Source: JAFNAG01 sp963721405 (GTDB lineage Bacteria > Acidobacteriota > UBA6911). From it: a stretch of DNA of 64,000 bases. Below the pieces are notes generated by a model. The model made no database searches. It worked only from the letters and a program-made list of their open reading frames with translations, and was not told the origin of the DNA. The position numbers and the translations under genes are program-made. Shown here piece after piece: positions 62,728 through 64,000 of the stretch. Where the stretch lies: NCBI GenBank assembly GCA_963721405.1, contig CAVRJA010000005.1, positions 620,001 to 684,000 of the forward strand, in the 5' to 3' direction. The stretch's first letter is position 1, and the number at the start of each line of letters is the position of its first letter.

Positions 62728-63402
62728 TCAAGACTTGCCCTTTCCTTTGAACGCGACTGCGAAATATCCGGTTTCGGCCGGACGTTGTGCGCCGGGTTGC
62801 GGTTTACTCGCACGAACAACATTCCAACCGAGCGCAGCCCGCGCACCGTCAGGAGACCACGCGATCTGAATCGTGCTCTCAAAGAGGGTGGGATTGTCGC
62901 CGTCAGCCGGACAGGGATCCTGGAGCAACGCAGATGAACCAGACCCGAACCCCACGACGAGCGACGCCTGGCTGCAACTCTTCCCCTGGAGCGATACCTT
63001 CGCTGTGAGGCGTTGCGTTCCGTTCCGGACCGCGAGTTGGCGGACGAGCTTCCTTCCCGTCGGAGAGGGAACGAGAGGGTGTGAGGCAAGCCATCGTTTA
63101 CCCTCATCCTCGCTGCCAGCGGCCTTCCATATCGTGTCAGCGCGTTCGTCGGTCCATGTCACCTCGTCCATCGGCTGCCAGCGCTCCATGCGGAAGAGGC
63201 GCTGTACGTTCCCTTCGAGCCCCGTCACGACGAGGAAAACCATCGCGCACGGCGTGACGCCGTCGGGCCTTTCCATGCTCTGCACCGTTCCCTTATAGGC
63301 AACGCTTGTTCCGTCTTTGGCCCAACCGAGGACATCGACCCGAGACCAGGAGGGAATGGGCTGCACGGCTGCCAACAGAAATGCAAGCAGGTATGACATC
63401 AT
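62728..63402 (-). CDS. Hypothetical secreted protein with a WD/PD40-like motif
   Basis: A 224-residue protein with a short signal peptide (MMSYLLAFLLAAVQPIPSWS). It contains DVLGWAKDGTSVAYKGTV and, near the C-terminus, IAWSPDGARAALGWN, which are PD40-like blade sequences, so a beta-rich fold is likely. I do not recognise the family. It starts 4 nt after the stop of the partial gene below and is probably co-transcribed with it. Confidence 0.65.
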   Translation of the reverse strand: MMSYLLAFLLAAVQPIPSWSRVDVLGWAKDGTSVAYKGTVQSMERPDGVTPCAMVFLVVTGLEGNVQRLFRMERWQPMDEVTWTDERADTIWKAAGSEDEGKRWLASHPLVPSPTGRKLVRQLAVRNGTQRLTAKVSLQGKSCSQASLVVGFGSGSSALLQDPCPADGDNPTLFESTIQIAWSPDGARAALGWNVVRASKPQPGAQRPAETGYFAVAFKGKGKS

Positions 63403-63406
63403 GCCG

Positions 63407-64000
63407 TCACCTCGAGGGGCCGTAGTAGCGCCCCGCCGCGACTTTGCTCGCGTATTTCAGATCCGGGCACCAGGGCCGCGTGATGCCGTTAATGTACTTG
63501 AGTTGCTCAGTCGCCTTTTCGTTCAACTCGAAGGTGCCATCCTTCTGCTGATCGTACTGCTTCGAATGAGCGGTTTTTTTATTGCCGTTGGCGGAAAAAA
63601 CGCGCCAGTGGACCAGCTCAATCTTGCCGACGCTTTTCTCGCTGCCCCCGGGCTCAGTAAGTTTCTTTGCGTCGAGGAACGCCTGTGTTCGCTTGAGAAA
63701 TTCAGCCTCATTCGCAATGATCCAATCGCAATCGGCGGCGGTCATCAGCTTCCGGCCTTCTGCGGATCGAGTGGTCTTGTTCTTGGCAAGTTTGACGAGT
63801 GTGCCGGCGGAGCCGTCCAGGAACGATGATTGGTCGAGGATGCAGTCCGGCTTGGCGGCCGCATTGCCTTCGAACCAGACGCCGTAGCGGACGTCGCCGA
63901 CGAGCCATGCATGCCCGTCATAAGTTGCGGCGTCACCGACGCGCATTTTTTTGAGGTCTTCTTGAGCTTTCGAAAACTTGAACAGCGGCTCGCCGATCTT
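63407..64000 (-). CDS. Hypothetical protein (N-terminus beyond the window)
   Basis: Open to the right edge; 197 residues are visible. It reads KIGEPLFKFSKAQEDLKK, then RVGDAATYDGHAWLVGDVRYG, SSFLDGSAGTLVKLAK, DCDWIIANEAEFLKRTQAFLDAKK and ends KVAAGRYYGPSR. There is no membrane segment or recognisable domain. An ATG at 63946 would give 179 residues, but the frame stays open and plausible upstream, so the start is probably outside. It shares a strand and a 4-nt gap with the next gene. Confidence 0.6.
   Translation of the reverse strand, partial: KIGEPLFKFSKAQEDLKKMRVGDAATYDGHAWLVGDVRYGVWFEGNAAAKPDCILDQSSFLDGSAGTLVKLAKNKTTRSAEGRKLMTAADCDWIIANEAEFLKRTQAFLDAKKLTEPGGSEKSVGKIELVHWRVFSANGNKKTAHSKQYDQQKDGTFELNEKATEQLKYINGITRPWCPDLKYASKVAAGRYYGPSR

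Overview
The window looks like a chromosomal segment of a Gram-negative, GC-rich bacterium, most likely an Acidobacteriota member. The pointers are a single-polypeptide LptF/LptG-type LPS permease, a tol-pal cluster, a 924-residue pyruvate phosphate dikinase, a bifunctional nuclease next to miaB, split glycyl-tRNA synthetase (glyQ/glyS), and intergenic DNA crowded with degenerate short tandem repeats. This assignment is inference; no rRNA gene is present.

Layout. 1-3.9 kb (minus): start of yqeC, a flippase-like membrane protein, and mutS with a strong promoter at 4061-4089. 4.4-12.4 kb (plus): tsaB-rimI, an orphan family 3 solute-binding protein, an HtrA/DegP-like protease, a metallo-beta-lactamase-fold lipoprotein, a DnaC/IstB-like ATPase, MoxR and a DUF58 protein. 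13.3-19.1 kb (minus): tolQ-tolR-tolA/tonB-tolB-pal-ybgF-ssb; tolB carries a one-base frameshift in a homopolymer. 19.8-26.7 kb (plus): recN-miaB-bfn and the lptF-lptG fusion. 27.1-29.6 kb (minus): murJ-xerD. 29.8-34.1 kb (plus): lpxD and ppdK. 34.5-44.5 kb (minus): a long run phoH-ddl-ydcH-psd-pssA-lipoprotein-recO-glyQ-glyS-ino1. 44.7-48.9 kb: rpsT, HU, an M50 protease and tRNA-Ala on plus, with dcd-lptE-holA on minus. Core functions here are envelope building (lptE, lptFG, lpxD, murJ, ddl, pssA/psd, tol-pal), DNA repair and recombination (mutS, recN, recO, xerD, holA), and translation.

From about 48.8 kb the gene content changes to an accessory style: lineage-specific hypotheticals, a protein with two TonB_C-like units, TPR and HEAT proteins, a haem-type CxxCH sensor, a truncated isoprenoid-enzyme fragment, a VapBC-type toxin-antitoxin pair, a TetR-TolC-EmrAB efflux operon, and the decayed C-terminus of a tyrosine integrase (about 62.45 kb). 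Two tRNA genes (Ala-CGC, Val-CAC) lie in this half.

The most unusual signal is in the intergenic DNA. Most of the longer gaps in the first 52 kb hold pairs of degenerate 6-9-nt tandem repeats in opposite orientation, able to fold as long hairpins. At least six sequence families are present (GTCCAN, AGGAGTC, TTGACCA, TTAGACC, CGCAGAG-like and CGAAGAGCG-like). Some are carried inside a MITE-like element with 19-bp terminal inverted repeats (copies at 23746-23958 and 34291-34484). At 12445-13253 five different inverted-repeat pairs are nested inside one another. I consider these repeats the best candidate for an undescribed system in this window.
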